64,000 nt of DNA, from NCBI GenBank assembly GCA_021234155.1, contig JAJEKV010000264.1, forward strand, positions 372,001-436,000, given 5' to 3'. Shown one piece after another: positions 19,071-30,659 of this stretch. Position 1 is the first letter of the stretch, and each line of letters opens with the position of its first letter. The notes below the pieces were generated by a model. It saw only the letters and a program-made list of their open reading frames with translations, ran no database searches and was not told the origin of the DNA. Made by a program: the position numbers and the translations under genes. This DNA comes from Isoetes taiwanensis (Eukaryota; Streptophyta; Lycopodiopsida; Isoetales; Isoetaceae).

Positions 19071-22043
19071 ATGCTAATCCGACCGGATGGATCCTCAGCT
19101 ACCTTATCCAACACTTTGGGCATTTTGCATAAATGCAGGAAAAAGAAGAACCTTGAATATGCCAAGCATATGCATGCAAATATTTGCGAAAATGGAATCG
19201 ATCATAGAACTTCAGGGAATTATGTCGTGCCCATGTTTGTTGAATGTGGGAGCATGTCTGATGCTCAACAGGTATTTAACTGCTTGCTTGATAGAAATGA
19301 ACATTCTTGGACTTCTCTTTTGTCTGGATATATTATCACTGGTCAATTACAGAATGCTATACGCATATATCCTAAAATGCAAGAGGATAGGTTTCATCCT
19401 ACCTGCTATACACTTACAGCTTTGCTTAAGGCTTGCACTAAGCTGAAGGATATTGAGAAGGGTCGTCAAATTCATATTGATGCTAAAGAAAATGGGTTTG
19501 ATAAAGATCTTTCAGTTGGTAGTGCATTGATTGCTATGTACGCTAAATGTGGATCGCTTGCTGAGGCACAAAATGTCTTTGATAATTTGTCAGTTCGTGA
19601 TGTTGTGTGTTGGACCACACTGCTTGCAGGCTATGTGGAGAATGATTTTGGTCAAAAAGCTTTGTCATGTTTTGATCAGATGCAACAAGAAGGGATATTC
19701 CCTGACGTGGTTACATTAGTTTGCTGCTTGAAAGCTTGTGTCAGCATAGGAGCTATTGATAAGGGGCAAAAAATACATATTGAGGTTGCAAAAAGGGGAT
19801 TTGAAGGTAATCCTTTTGTTGGAACAACTTTGGTTGACTTGTATGCTAAACATGGATCCATTGTCAAGGCACAAGAAGTATTTGACAAATTGCCAGTTCG
19901 GAATGTCATTTCATGGAATGCACTAATTGCAGGATATGAGGACAATGGACTTGGTTTTCAAGCACTGAAACGCTTTGAAGAAATGCAACAGGAAGATGTC
20001 CTTCCAAATGCAACCACATTCGGTTCAATCTTGAAAGCATGTACAAGCACGATAGCCATAAACATGGGTCGAGAAATACATTGTAAAATTATACAACAGG
20101 GATTTGGAAAAGATTGTACCATTGGCAGTGCTCTGGTTGGCATGTATGCAAAATGCGGCTTTCTCACAGAAGCAGAGGAAGTGTTTGATAAGCTGTCAGT
20201 TCAAGACATTGTGTCGTGGAATGTACTAATCGCTGGGTATGCTGAAAATGGACATGGAGAGAAAGTGCTAAAATGTTTCAGACAAATTCAACTGGATGGC
20301 GTTTCTCCAAATACCCCTACCTTTATTTGCATCTTGAAATCTTCTGGTAACGTAGGAGCCATAGACATGATCAAAGAAATACATGCTGATCTTTTATGCA
20401 AAACTGTTGCACAAGAAACTGATGCACAAGATATTTATATTGGCAATACATTGATAGATTCGTATGCCAAATGTAACTTGCTGGCAGACGCACGAGAAGT
20501 TTTTGACGAGATGCCAGTTCATGACGTTGTATCTTGGACTGCACTCATTTCAGGGTATCTCGAAAGTGGTTTTTTCCAAGAAGCATTAAGCTATTTTGAG
20601 CATATGACTTTGGAGGGCATAGATCCAAATTCTGCTACATTTGTTTGCTGCTTGAAAGCATGCAGTCAAATGGGGGCCATAGACAAGGGTCGACAGATAC
20701 ACATGGTAGTGACTGAAAAAGGATATCAAACTGATCCTTTTGTTGGCAACGTTTTGATAGACATGTATGCAAAGTGTAACTCACTTGGAGAAGCCCGAGA
20801 GGTCTTTAATAATTTATTATTTAGAGATATCATATCCTGGACTGCATTGATTGCAGGATATGCTGAAAATGGATGCAGCCTTGAAGCACTGGAATGTTTT
20901 GAGCAGATGCAACTTGATGGTATATCCCCAGATATAGTGACCTTTGTGTGCAGCCTGAAAGCCTGCAGCAGCATAGGAGCCATAGACAAAGGCCGCAAAA
21001 TTCACATCCAGATGAAGAAGGAAGAGTTAGAAGATCTCTTAGTTGGTACGACTTTAATTGACATGTATGCTAAAGGTGGCTCTCTTTTGGAAGCACAGAA
21101 GGCTTTTCACAAGCTTCCACTTCAAAATGTCATATCATGGAATGCAATGATAAGAGGATATGGCGTAAATGATGAGGGCAATATGGCAATCAAATGTTTT
21201 GAGGACATGCGTAAACAGAATGTCAGGCCAGATGCTACTACGTTCATCTGTCTTTTGACAGCATGTGGGCGTGCCAACCTTGTAAGCAAGTGCAAGGAGT
21301 ATTTCAAGCAAATGGCAACAGAATATGGTATCACGCCCACATCAGATCACTACATATGCTTGGTTGACCACCTTGCACGATCAGGGAACTTGCATGAGGC
21401 ACTAAAACTGCTTGAGTCAGTATCTTACCCTCTACCTAAGGGAATGTGGACATCCTTGCTCAACGCCTGCAGGACTTATGGGGAAGTTGAGCTTGGTTTG
21501 AAATGCTTTCAGCATTTAATCCAGTTAGATTTAGAAGATGCTATTCCTTATGTGCTTATGGCAAACCTATATGCAGCTGCAGGAATGTTGGATCATGCAA
21601 ATAGAATAGAGGAACTCAGAAAGAATGCAGGGGCAAAGAAAAGTCCTGCAAAAGCTGTGATAGAGGTGAATGGGAATGTCCACCTGTTTAGTGTGGGCAG
21701 TGAAAAAAGCTGGGAAATCTCAGCAATGCTGCAAATCCTTAGTTGGCGCTTGAAAAGTGAAGGATATGTGCCAAATATTGAGCTTGTGTTAGGATCTGCT
21801 TCTGCTGATGAGAAAGAAATGGCCTTATGTGGGCATGCTGAGAGATTAGCCATAGCCTTTGGACTTCTTCATACACCACAGGGGCAAGCATTGCGTGTAA
21901 CTAAAAATCTGAGGATGTGCAATGATTGCCATAATGCCAGCAAGATAATTTCTAGAACTGAAGGGCGTGAGATCACAATTCGTGAAGGTAATTGGGTCCA
22001 TCAATTCAAGGATGGTTTATGCTCTTGTGGAGACATGTGGTAA
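19071..22043 (+). CDS. PPR-DYW RNA-editing factor 1 (PLS class, intronless, 990 aa)
   Basis: Organelle RNA-editing factor of the PLS pentatricopeptide class. The frame is open from a GTG at 19053, but an in-frame TAA at 19044 and the first ATG at 19071 fix the start. After a short N-terminus there is an opening S-like motif (GNYVVPMFVECGS) and seven PLS triplets, recognisable by P-motif cores such as WTSLLSGY, WNALIAGY and WNAMIRGY. The E1/E2 region (WTSLLNACRTYGEVELG; LMANLYAAAGMLDHA) and a complete DYW domain follow: HAERLAIAFG (HxE) and CNDCH (CxxCH), the zinc-binding cytidine-deaminase signature, ending CSCGDMW. Oddities: the terminal triplet is DMW, the PG box reads SPAKAVIEV (PA for PG), and an extra ~10-residue insertion (VAQETDAQ) lies between motifs of the fourth and fifth triplets. 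No classical long transit peptide is visible. The paralogue is at 50184. Confidence 0.95.
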   Translation: MLIRPDGSSATLSNTLGILHKCRKKKNLEYAKHMHANICENGIDHRTSGNYVVPMFVECGSMSDAQQVFNCLLDRNEHSWTSLLSGYIITGQLQNAIRIYPKMQEDRFHPTCYTLTALLKACTKLKDIEKGRQIHIDAKENGFDKDLSVGSALIAMYAKCGSLAEAQNVFDNLSVRDVVCWTTLLAGYVENDFGQKALSCFDQMQQEGIFPDVVTLVCCLKACVSIGAIDKGQKIHIEVAKRGFEGNPFVGTTLVDLYAKHGSIVKAQEVFDKLPVRNVISWNALIAGYEDNGLGFQALKRFEEMQQEDVLPNATTFGSILKACTSTIAINMGREIHCKIIQQGFGKDCTIGSALVGMYAKCGFLTEAEEVFDKLSVQDIVSWNVLIAGYAENGHGEKVLKCFRQIQLDGVSPNTPTFICILKSSGNVGAIDMIKEIHADLLCKTVAQETDAQDIYIGNTLIDSYAKCNLLADAREVFDEMPVHDVVSWTALISGYLESGFFQEALSYFEHMTLEGIDPNSATFVCCLKACSQMGAIDKGRQIHMVVTEKGYQTDPFVGNVLIDMYAKCNSLGEAREVFNNLLFRDIISWTALIAGYAENGCSLEALECFEQMQLDGISPDIVTFVCSLKACSSIGAIDKGRKIHIQMKKEELEDLLVGTTLIDMYAKGGSLLEAQKAFHKLPLQNVISWNAMIRGYGVNDEGNMAIKCFEDMRKQNVRPDATTFICLLTACGRANLVSKCKEYFKQMATEYGITPTSDHYICLVDHLARSGNLHEALKLLESVSYPLPKGMWTSLLNACRTYGEVELGLKCFQHLIQLDLEDAIPYVLMANLYAAAGMLDHANRIEELRKNAGAKKSPAKAVIEVNGNVHLFSVGSEKSWEISAMLQILSWRLKSEGYVPNIELVLGSASADEKEMALCGHAERLAIAFGLLHTPQGQALRVTKNLRMCNDCHNASKIISRTEGREITIREGNWVHQFKDGLCSCGDMW

Positions 22044-23040
22044 GATGCGTTTATAGCGAATCAACCAAACACGGATCCTTTGTTAAGATGGGTAGCCTAG
22101 GTCTCCAGTAGATGAATCAGGAAGATGACAAATCCTTGCATAAGAATGAGCTATTTAGCAAAGTGTCATGGTCAACCGCTTGGACCTTTTCAAGAATGCA
22201 TAACACAAGTTGGCCAATTCAATTACCAAGGTGCTTAATTAAGAAGTGAGGGAAAACTTAAATGGAATGGGGTAACCTTTAAACACCCCTAATCAATTCC
22301 TTTGTGTGAGACATTGTTGGATTCAAGGCTTGAAACACAACGTACGTTGTTTCTCATGCATTCAAACTTGAGAAAAGTCCATGTGTCCTATGATGCCTTA
22401 AAAGCCTCTTCCACATGCAATCTTCTTCAATGCCTATGGAAACCGTGTCTTCGACTTTACTTTCTAGAGTGTAAGTTTAATTGTCTCATCTATCGTTTCC
22501 TTGTTTATAATTTGGCACATTGCTTTCTTTCACTAGTATGGTTGTTTCAGCCATCATGCGGGCTTAGCTTGTCATTGTATACCCGCACCTTGCTTATAGT
22601 TGGCTTCTTGGCCATACAGAAATGCATCATCATCTTCAGCTTTAAAGCTGTACATTGCGGGTGCCCTACATCAACTATTGGTCAGATTATGAACCCTTTG
22701 CCTTTGTGCACCCTATGGTGTCAAATCATCATCTTCTTGATTGCTTTTGCCATATCCACTAACATGCTATCTTTTTCCTCTCTTTCTAACGCTAGAGGGA
22801 AACGCTAGAGAGAGAAGTAGAAAAATGGCCAGAGTTCCTGAGCTCCATATGTCAGAATCAAGAATCAGATGATCCTAGGCTCTTTGGAAAGCTCATTCAA
22901 AAAGCTTCATATTGATATATGATTCAACCCTAATCTATTAAATGGGGTATTTGCTTTTTGCACTTTTAAATTTGTGTGCCCCTTTTTGCCATACACATAT
23001 GCTGCAGTTTTGACAGTAAGGTACTTTTTATCATAACTCT
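22044..23040. other. 3' flank of PPR gene 1, no other gene recognised
   Basis: Probably holds the 3' UTR. The 168-aa frame at 22302-22808 has no domain I recognise and a composition like translated non-coding DNA. Confidence 0.4.
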
Positions 23041-24420
23041 TATGACGTTCCCCGCAAGTATACGACGCCCCGTCATATATTATACAGGAAATCCCCTATC
23101 CAGGTCTACCCCCTGCCTGGGACGGCCAGGACACGGGTAGAAAAACACGGTGGCATCTTTCGAGCCTATCCGCTATGGGCTCCTAACAGCGGAAGCATAC
23201 TACAAAGTCAGCACTGGCAATAATATAACATAATCGGCTACCGTGAAGGGTAGCACATCCATCCATCCATCGATCCATAGATACATCATAGATAATAACA
23301 TATTGTAAAACATATAAGCTCCTACCCAGGCTCAGACTCATAAGGGATGGTAGATTGACTGTGGCTCAAGATAGAGCGTAATCGAGATATAACAATGGAG
23401 GGGAGGGAGGGGGGGGGGAGGGGGGCTGGCTATAGACAATGGTTAGGGTTGACCACTCCATCCGCCTCTCCTGTGTATACTTTGCGGGTGGGCTAAATCA
23501 GGCTCTGGCGTGACTATAACCTGCCGGAGACGTAGTCTCATGGTATCACCCAATGGGACTACTTTGGGTTGCATCTCCCTGATCCGATGAGGCAGGAAGA
23601 GTTGCATCTCCCCTCCTTAGAGAATAGTGGCTCCATGGGCGGCTAGAGGGTCGTGGCGACACACGTCCGTACCCGACTGAATTCTCCAAAACAAGAGCCA
23701 GGCCGACACCTGCAACTCTTGAGAGTTAGGGCGGCACCATTGACCCAAGAAGTGTCGAACCTATACCTGGCCCACACAAAGTGACCAACTATAGGCCTAT
23801 CCCACTGTGGGCCCCCAGTAGCCGCGCTCAGCAGAGACCTCCCTCCACTTTGGGTTTAACCCCATTATGTGGTGCTTCGTCATTCCATAGCCTCCGTAGC
23901 CTAGTGGGCTCTATTCACAGGCTACAACTAATAGCAACTAAGGTCTCTAAACTAGGACCATCATCTAAATAATGGCTACTAGGTCTCTACCCCCCTTCCC
24001 AATACAAGAGGAGCAAACATGATCAACCATCATCATATTCATAACATAATAATAATAAGATTAACATCTAATCCTAATCATATGCATCTAACTTACAGTT
24101 AGGGTTCATTGATTAGGGTTCAAGATCCGAACTAAGGGTTCTAGGAGGGCTCTACTAGAAATATACGATACTAGCTCATCTGGAGTCCTAGTTTCCAGAT
24201 GATCTAACTAGGGAACTACTCCAAATACCTGCTCTGGAGGAACTTGCAGTTGCTTCTGGGGTCTCCATGGCTCACAAGCAATTTGAGGTAGCCCCACTCC
24301 TTCTGACGTAATCACAGTCTTGGGGATGCCGATCTGTGCTATGCTGCAAGAAACGGTTCTCGAAACGGAGTTTCGAGCGAACTAGAATTCCAAGACAGTA
24401 GGAGCCAAAAAGTGGTTTAG
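23041..24420 (-). mobile_element. Diverged LTR-like copy, inverted relative of the solo LTR at 5781-7376
   Basis: Read on the minus strand, this matches the solo LTR in order: a GGGGGGTAGAGACCT-like block, CCACAGTGGGATAGGCCTAT, GTGCCTCATCGGA-type words, CGTCTCCGGCAGGTTATAG, ACACAGGAGAGGCGGATGGA and an end CGTCGTATACTTG...GAACGTCA. The plus-strand left end (TATGACGTTCCCC at 23041) corresponds to the terminal GGGAGCGTCACA. I could not place its other end or a target duplication. A G-run at 23396-23425 and a (CATC)n tract near 23260 are included. Confidence 0.7.
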
Positions 24421-25129
24421 GATTAGGGTTAGGTCATAATATGTTAGAGTTGCCATGCCATGCCACGTGGCTCCACTAGGGAGCGTTTGTGTGGCGGGTT
24501 GCTCAATAGAATGGGGCCATGTGGAAAATGGTTCCATCCCAGGCAACCATGCATTTGCTCCTGCATCCATGGAATAACGTTCATGCAGAATTGATATACA
24601 GGATTACCAAGGTGCAGCCATATGCTTAGTCAGGTGTATAGGGATGCAACCACGTATTTATTCAGTCCAGGATAGTCATATTGCGTTTTTTGTTCTAACA
24701 TCTGGGTGCCATTCAATCGTTGTGCCATGCAAGGGGCTATTCAGAAGCCTTATCCCAGCTTTATTATCTTCATGCAAGTGGCCCTGATCAGCTCACTAAC
24801 CCATAATTCTAGCAATTCTGCTTTGGACTGCAATCGAAGTACTCTAGGCTATGATTCCTACTTCCGCCTGGTTGATCTGGCACGCAGAGACAAAAAACGG
24901 CTCTTGATGTTTTTTCCAAGTTTAGTTTCTGGATTCTGCCTTTTTGTTTTTCCAATAAGTACCACCAATCTTTATGCATTTTTTGATTTTCCACGGTCTA
25001 GGTTGCCGTATCCTTACACCTGTGGAGAGTGTCACAATACGCTAAATATTGCATTTGCAAATGTGTACAGGTTATCATTGGAAAACTTCCAGTTTTATTT
25101 TCAAGTTATCAATCTTCTAGCTTGTCAAT
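24421..25129. other. Unassigned; weak plus-strand frame
   Basis: The 142-aa frame at 24706-25134 has hydrophobic stretches (SLVSGFCLFVFPIS) but no recognised motif. Confidence 0.3.
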
Positions 25130-25545
25130 GTTAGATGCTCAAGCCCTTCAAATGCTATGGGATGCTGGTGGATTGCTAACATTCATAGAGCAACCACCTA
25201 TCCTATTCATTAGGGAAACTTTATATGAATTCATTTGCAACTATAATCCACTAACTTGTACTAGTCACACCATAGCACCTGGGCCAATTACTATTACAGA
25301 TGATCTCATTCAAAAAGCTTTAAAGATTCTAATACTTCTCAAGCAATAGCTTATAAGGACTTTGATCTAACTCCTTCTCATGTTAATAAAGCATCCAATA
25401 GACAATGGGATACACGTTACCTCATTCAATCATACACAAAAATTCTTCTTCATATTCAAAAAAACTTTTTCCTCACTCATGTAACACTTGTTTTAAGAAA
25501 TTTTTGGTCTATACCGTCTTGGCAACTCAAGGATTTATAGTCCCA
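25130..25545 (+). pseudogene. Unknown plus-strand coding fragment interrupted by the 9-kb element
   Basis: The frame LDAQALQMLWDAGGLLTF, RETLYEFICNYNP, GPITITDDLIQKALKI continues after a frameshift near 25320 into AIAYKDFDLTPSHVNKASNRQWDTRYLIQ and ends with NFWSIPSWQLKDL. It is protein-like but I cannot name it; the GPITITDDLI block is loosely like plant retroelement gag-type proteins. Just right of it the 9-kb element begins, and coding-like sequence of similar N/Q-rich style resumes at 34692, so both may be pieces of one unit. Confidence 0.3.
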
Positions 25546-25575
25546 TAGGCTACAATAATTACACATAAGATATTA

Positions 25576-25599
25576 GGGTCCTCGCACGCTACGGGTGGC
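25576..25599 (+). repeat. Left terminal inverted repeat of the 9-kb element
   Basis: Starts GGGTCCTCGCACGCTACGGG. Pairs with the right terminus at 34539-34561. Confidence 0.75.
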
Positions 25600-25774
25600 A
25601 TAAATGACGCCATTTTTAGCCCTAAATAATGCGCTAATTAAGGAAGTTTAACTGAATTTTTAAATTTTATTTTAGCACTAAATCCCGCCCATGGGATCCT
25701 AAACCATCGAACCTTTCCCCCTTTCCTTCTTTCTTGGAGTTTCTTGGATCGGATTCCGAAACATAGCTGCTCTC

Positions 25775-26100
25775 CATTGAGATCCCCGTACTCTGCTTGG
25801 TTAACTGGCCGGATCAAATTGCTGTGACTGTACTGCTCCTACAGCAGTAATTATCGAAATCCGTTATTTGTACCATTCTAAACAATTGCCAGTCATTAGA
25901 TTCAACAAAATCCCCAATCGAGATCCCATTTCCCTGCTTGGTTATCTAGCCAGAGTAAATGGCTGTGACTGTGCTGCTTCCACATCAGTAATTATCGAAT
26001 TCGGTTATTTGTACCATTCTAAACAATCGATTGCCAGACAATCGAGAGATCCCATTACCCTACTTGGTAAAGAGCTCGGATCAAATTGCTCATCTGAACA
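25775..26100. repeat. Tandem duplication (~130-bp unit, 2.5 copies) inside the left end of the element
   Basis: The order GAGATCCC, CTGCTTGGTTA, GCTGTGACTGT, CAGTAATTATCGAA, GTTATTTGTACCATTCTAAACAA occurs at about 25778 and again at about 25915, with a partial third start near 26045. The 122-aa frame over it is not supported as a gene. Confidence 0.75.
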
Positions 26101-26229
26101 ATTTCCCAGACTCAAGAAAAGTTGTTTTAGTGGTAAGCATCTAATCTTTGTTGACAAATCTTTGGGAATGGTAAATAATGTGGAAATGGTTTCATTCTAT
26201 TATATTTCATGCTTCTATATTGAAGACAA

Positions 26230-26850
26230 GGGTTAATGTAGCAGGTGTGGAGGATTGCATTCCAGGTGTGGAGAATTTTTTGGGCTTGGTATCAGCGGAA
26301 AGTACAGCTTAGTAATGTTTGGTCGTGCAAGTTCAGTAGTAGATGCTAACGAGTTTAGCATTTGGTACTATGTTTGCAGACAATCAGTTAGCAAATTATG
26401 CTAACAGGTTATATTGGTACTATGTTTCACAGGCAGTACTTGCTAGTTAGTATGTGCTGCGTACCCGAGTTACTTAGTGATTTCGTGCTATGTTTGCAGG
26501 CAACATTTGCTAAGTAGCAGGTTACATTAAGAACGCGAATTTTGTGCTACACTTTGGGCTCAAATTGTTATTAGCGGTTGTTAAGAAGATGAAGTTCAGT
26601 GCTAAGTTAGAAAGAGTTAGCTGCTATTTAGCATGACATGCTAAGCATTTGCTATTTTGCAGACAGTAGGCCCAAGGTAATTGGTGTTCATGACAATTAG
26701 TAATTATTTGGAAAAAGTAGCAGTTCATTGCTAAGCTCTTAGAGTTAGTACTATTCAGGATACTTAGTGCTATGATTTGGATTGGTTTAGTTTTTTGCAG
26801 ACACAATGAAGGACTTCCAGTGATATATAATTTCAAAGCTGGTGCAGGGA
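26230..26850. repeat. TTAGCA/GCTAA-rich subterminal sequence
   Basis: Dispersed short words (gctaac, ttagca, tgctaag) are unusually frequent here. They are frequent again at 33180-33660 in the other half of the element. Possible binding-site clusters; could also be plain low-complexity drift. Confidence 0.4.
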
Positions 26851-26854
26851 TAGA

Positions 26855-29129
26855 ATGGCAACAAAGAAAACTCAACCTAAAGTGACCATAGACGAAGAGG
26901 AAGCAAGGAGGATGTTTGACACATCTGTGTTGCCTTCTGAGGGCATGACCTCTTCAGATGTAAGAAAGACGCGGATGTGGTCAAGATGAGATAAGCAAAA
27001 TATTTGGTCAGGTAAAACCGGGTGGGTACCAAGCAAATTTATAAGTCTAGTCGAATGAATCCACTATTTGTGGATCAGTTTATGAACATCTACAGAAGAT
27101 GTTACCAAAGAACTGATGTTTGTGTTGGAGAGATTGGGAAGTTTTTTGCACGGGCATTCACTTTGCATGTGAGAGGACAAAAGATTAACTGGCAATCATT
27201 TGTGGTTAAAACGAAGAAAAGTGTTACAGGTAAGGTTGAGAAAGAAGATGAGTATGAGTCCTTATTTCCTCATACAAACGTTGTTGGTTGTGTAGTGGAC
27301 TATTCTGTCGTCAACTCCTTGATTGCTGAGTTAGATAAGCAGAAGGATGACTTGAATGTTAGAGTTAAAAGTGCAGCCAGTGAAATGAAAGAAAAAAGGA
27401 AGTTGTGGAAGAAGTGCAGTTACGAGGTGGATGCTGCAAAATAGCAAATTGAAGCAGCAAAGGCCAGGTGTGAGCACTCCAGTGTCATTACATTCTTGTC
27501 GTCAATGCTGGTTTCCAAGGAAAAAAGGAACTTTTGAGGCTTACAACAAAGATACAAGAGTATGGAGGAAATTCACAAAGGGGTAATTGCTAATGACCTT
27601 TGCAATTACATAGTGCTCAATAATTTTTCTTTCTGCTTCATCATTCTTTTTATTTTGAAACAGGCAGAAGACGAAGAACATAGACTCCAACCAAGGCTGG
27701 AGAAGTTGAAAGAAATAGCTTCATCTCTAAATAAGATGTCTGGACTACAACTCAACCTTCCATTTTTTGAACATCCAAAATTTGCATTGTTTTCATTTAA
27801 TTTGCGCTTACATATGTTTCTCAAAGATATCAACTTGTCCCTCTTGTGAGAGCCAGATGCCTCATAATTGGTTCAGGTCCATTGGACTTCCATGTAGATC
27901 TGCACTGGAATCTGCTCCCAATTATAGTGCAGTGTAGTCCATTGAATGCACTCAAGATATATCATTAAGCATACCTGTTGACTTGGAGGAGCCTGATATA
28001 ATTATGCAATCCATTTAAGATTGCACTTTATTTGAAGAGAGACAATGCTGAACAAAGTAATAGTTGTAAAAGACTGAAAAGTAAGTTGTTCTTGTGAAGT
28101 ATAACTACTTTGGATTTTTCTTCTATAAGTACTTATTTAGTTTGATAATTTGAATGATGCAGGCTCAAGTTTGGATATTTCAAACTCTATAGTTGACATT
28201 TCTAACAGAATTGAAGACAATGATGTGCAAGTAATAGATGAAGAATGTGAAGCAGTGTTGAAGAATATAGATGATTATGTTTCCAATTTGGACAAACGTG
28301 CTGATATTGTGGAGAAGACAATCACAGAGGAAGAAACTGATTTGACATCAGTTGGAGAATCTCCTTCTAAGAATAATTCCAAGCAGGTTTCCTCCAGCAA
28401 ACGAGCTCCATCCAAATCAATAACTAAGAAACTAAGGTGATTCTAGTGTGTTTCTTTCTGCCCGTTGTACTGATATAATTTCTCTAATAGTTGTCATTGC
28501 ACAGTGCTAGTGTTGTTGGCAAGAAACTTTTGGTTATTGAGCCAGAGGATTTCCTGTACAAGGTTTTCAAAAAGGCTAAAGCAGTACCTGATGTAGTGGA
28601 AGGTGTCCAACTTCTTCCATCAAGAAAATAGGTTCTTGCTGTCAGGCCAGGGGCAATGCAGTTCATGCAGTTCGTCACCGAACATTTTGTTGTTGGTATA
28701 TGGTCTTCCAATCACTCAGTGATTAGTTGCCTGAGGTCTTTCATTCCTCAGTCCTTAGTGGATAAGTTTCTTTTCAAATGGATGGTGCATCCTTTGAATA
28801 TGAAAGGAGGAACTTCTTGCTACATCAAAAAACTCACAAAAGTTTATGAGAAATGTCCATAATTTAGCATGAGGACAACTTTGCTGATTGATCCTTACAG
28901 GTACGTGAATTTTAAGAATAATGCAGATTCCTGCATCACACCAAGGTCCTTCGTGCCTGACATAAATGACGGTGATTACCTGTTGAAGACTATGGTAACT
29001 TACTTGGAGAAGCTAATAACAAAAGTGAACGTAATTGCTTATGTACAGAGGTCTGTGCATTTTCGAAATCAGTATGATGAGAAAAGCACAAAAGTATTGG
29101 AGGTACTAAAGACCATGGACTTGTCCTAA
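26855..29129 (+). pseudogene. Rightward gene of the 9-kb element: coiled coil plus FCP1/NIF phosphatase-like domain, degenerate
   Basis: A first exon starts at ATG 26855 (MATKKTQPKVTIDEEEAR) with a good donor GTAAGA near 26960. A second piece (27022-27440) has RCYQRTDVCVGEIGKFFARA and then a coiled coil (SLIAELDKQKDDLNVRVK), with one in-frame TAG. An intron with GTAATTGC...TTGAAACAG joins AEDEEHRLQPRLEKLKEIA. Another exon (28164-28437) is acidic and Ser-rich. The last part (28503-29129) matches FCP1/NIF (HAD) phosphatases: KKLLVIEPEDFLYKVF, FVTEHFVVGIWSSNHS, IKKLTKVYEKCP, LLIDPYRYVNFKNNADS, YLLKTMVTYLEKL. The catalytic DxDxT site is replaced by ExEDF, and the later DD pair by DP, so it should be inactive. 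Two in-frame stops (TAG 28629, TAA 28860) break the domain. This suggests host-gene capture followed by decay. Confidence 0.65.
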
Positions 29130-29559
29130 ACTGTTGTATGTTTTTTTAATATTAGATCCCTTTTTTATTGTAATTTGGTGTTTATTGACACCACAAACGT
29201 TTAAAGAACTTTATAAGTCTCCGGTATGCAGTTCCCGTTATAATGGGCTCAAATATCCCGCATGCTTTGGCCACAAAATATCGCCAAAACAGCAACCCCA
29301 AAATTAGCACAAACCTAACACAAAGTTAACAATATCCCACATGCATATATCACAAAATTCGTGTGCATATATAAATAGTTTTTTGCTGCTTCATTGAAGA
29401 GTGTGGATAGAGATTAGATGATGAAAGGGCTATGACTCGCTGGCTTGTAATCTTCAGTTACAGGCCAGAGTGTCATGACCTTTCAAAATGTAATCCTGGT
29501 CCACCCTTTTTTTTAGTAATGGGCTCAAATATCCCACATGCATTCAATGTTCCACATGT
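29130..29559. other. Unassigned sequence inside the element, next to satellite
   Basis: Short repeated phrases (aatgggctcaaatatcccacatgcat twice, 29243 and 29518) but no coding feature. Confidence 0.4.
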
Positions 29560-30400
29560 TACCAAATCAACAATTGCCAAATCAACAAATGCCAAATGAA
29601 TGGATTATGTTAAGGCATATTGTGTACCTATGCATATTGTGTTTGGTAAAGCGTGAGTCAACAATTTTCAAGTCAACAAGTGTGAATCACCCCCAAGCAT
29701 TTGGTAAAGCATAATTCTATGCATTATGTTAAGGCATAAATTGTGTAAGTCAACAACTTTCAAGTCAAGAAGTGCGAATCACTCCCAAGCAAATGTTTGA
29801 CTTTTATTGACCAACATCTTTGGTAAAGCGTAAGTCAACAATTAAGCTAAAGTTTTACTTTCATTGACCAACATGTTTCGTAAAGCGTGAGTCAACAATT
29901 TTCAAGTCACTTGTCACCCCCAAGCATTTGGTAAAGCATAAGTCAACAATTTTGACCTATGCTATTCTATGCATTATGTTAAGGCATAAATTGTGTAAGT
30001 CAACAACTTTCAAGTCAAGAAGTGTGAATCACCCCAAGCAAATGTTTGACTTTTATTGACCAGCATCTTTGGTAAAGCGTAAGTCAACAAATGAAAGTCA
30101 ACAAGTATGAATCACCCCTAAGCTAAAGTTTTACTTTCATTGACCAACATGTTTCGTAAAGCATGAGTCAACAATTTTCAAGTCAACAAGTGTGAATCAC
30201 CCCCAAGCATTTGGTAAAGCGTAAGTCAACAATTTTGACCTATGCTATTCTATGCATTATGTTAAGGCATATTGTGTAAGACAACAATTTTCAAGTCAAC
30301 AAGTGTGAATCACCCCCTTTGTTACATGTTTGACTTTCATTGACCAACATGTTTGGTGAAGCGTAAGTCAACAATTTTGAAGTCAACAAGCAATTTACAC
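29560..30400. repeat. Higher-order satellite of AAGTCAACAA / GGTAAAGCG words
   Basis: The words TTTGGTAAAGCGTAAGTCAA, CAATTTTCAAGTCAACAAGT, GTGAATCACCCCCAAGCA and TATGCATTATGTTAAGGCAT recur in changing order, in blocks of roughly 60-100 bp that are themselves repeated at about 240-300 bp. It lies between the 3' ends of the two convergent genes. Confidence 0.8.
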
Positions 30401-30659
30401 TAACTAATTATAATTACAATTACTAAACAAGTGCCAAGCCAACATAAGATGATTGGTGTCCAAAAAAGAATGGCCATTTCAGGATAGATTTTTTTTTTTT
30501 TTAATGTTTTAGAAAATAAAATTATGGTCATTTCGAGGTAATTATTCGTATCCTACTAAATCATTACGATTAAGATACTAATGGTACGAAATCCTAAAAT
30601 CGTAGCCTACGAAATTAATTTCATGCCCGCCTTTATAGGCTATGGTCGTGAGGGAGAAG

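Noticed and set aside
20726-21853. Minus-strand ORFs of 62-90 aa inside PPR gene 1 (and up to 340 aa inside PPR gene 2)
   Set aside because: Shadow frames of the periodic PPR coding sequence; no domain and no independent support.
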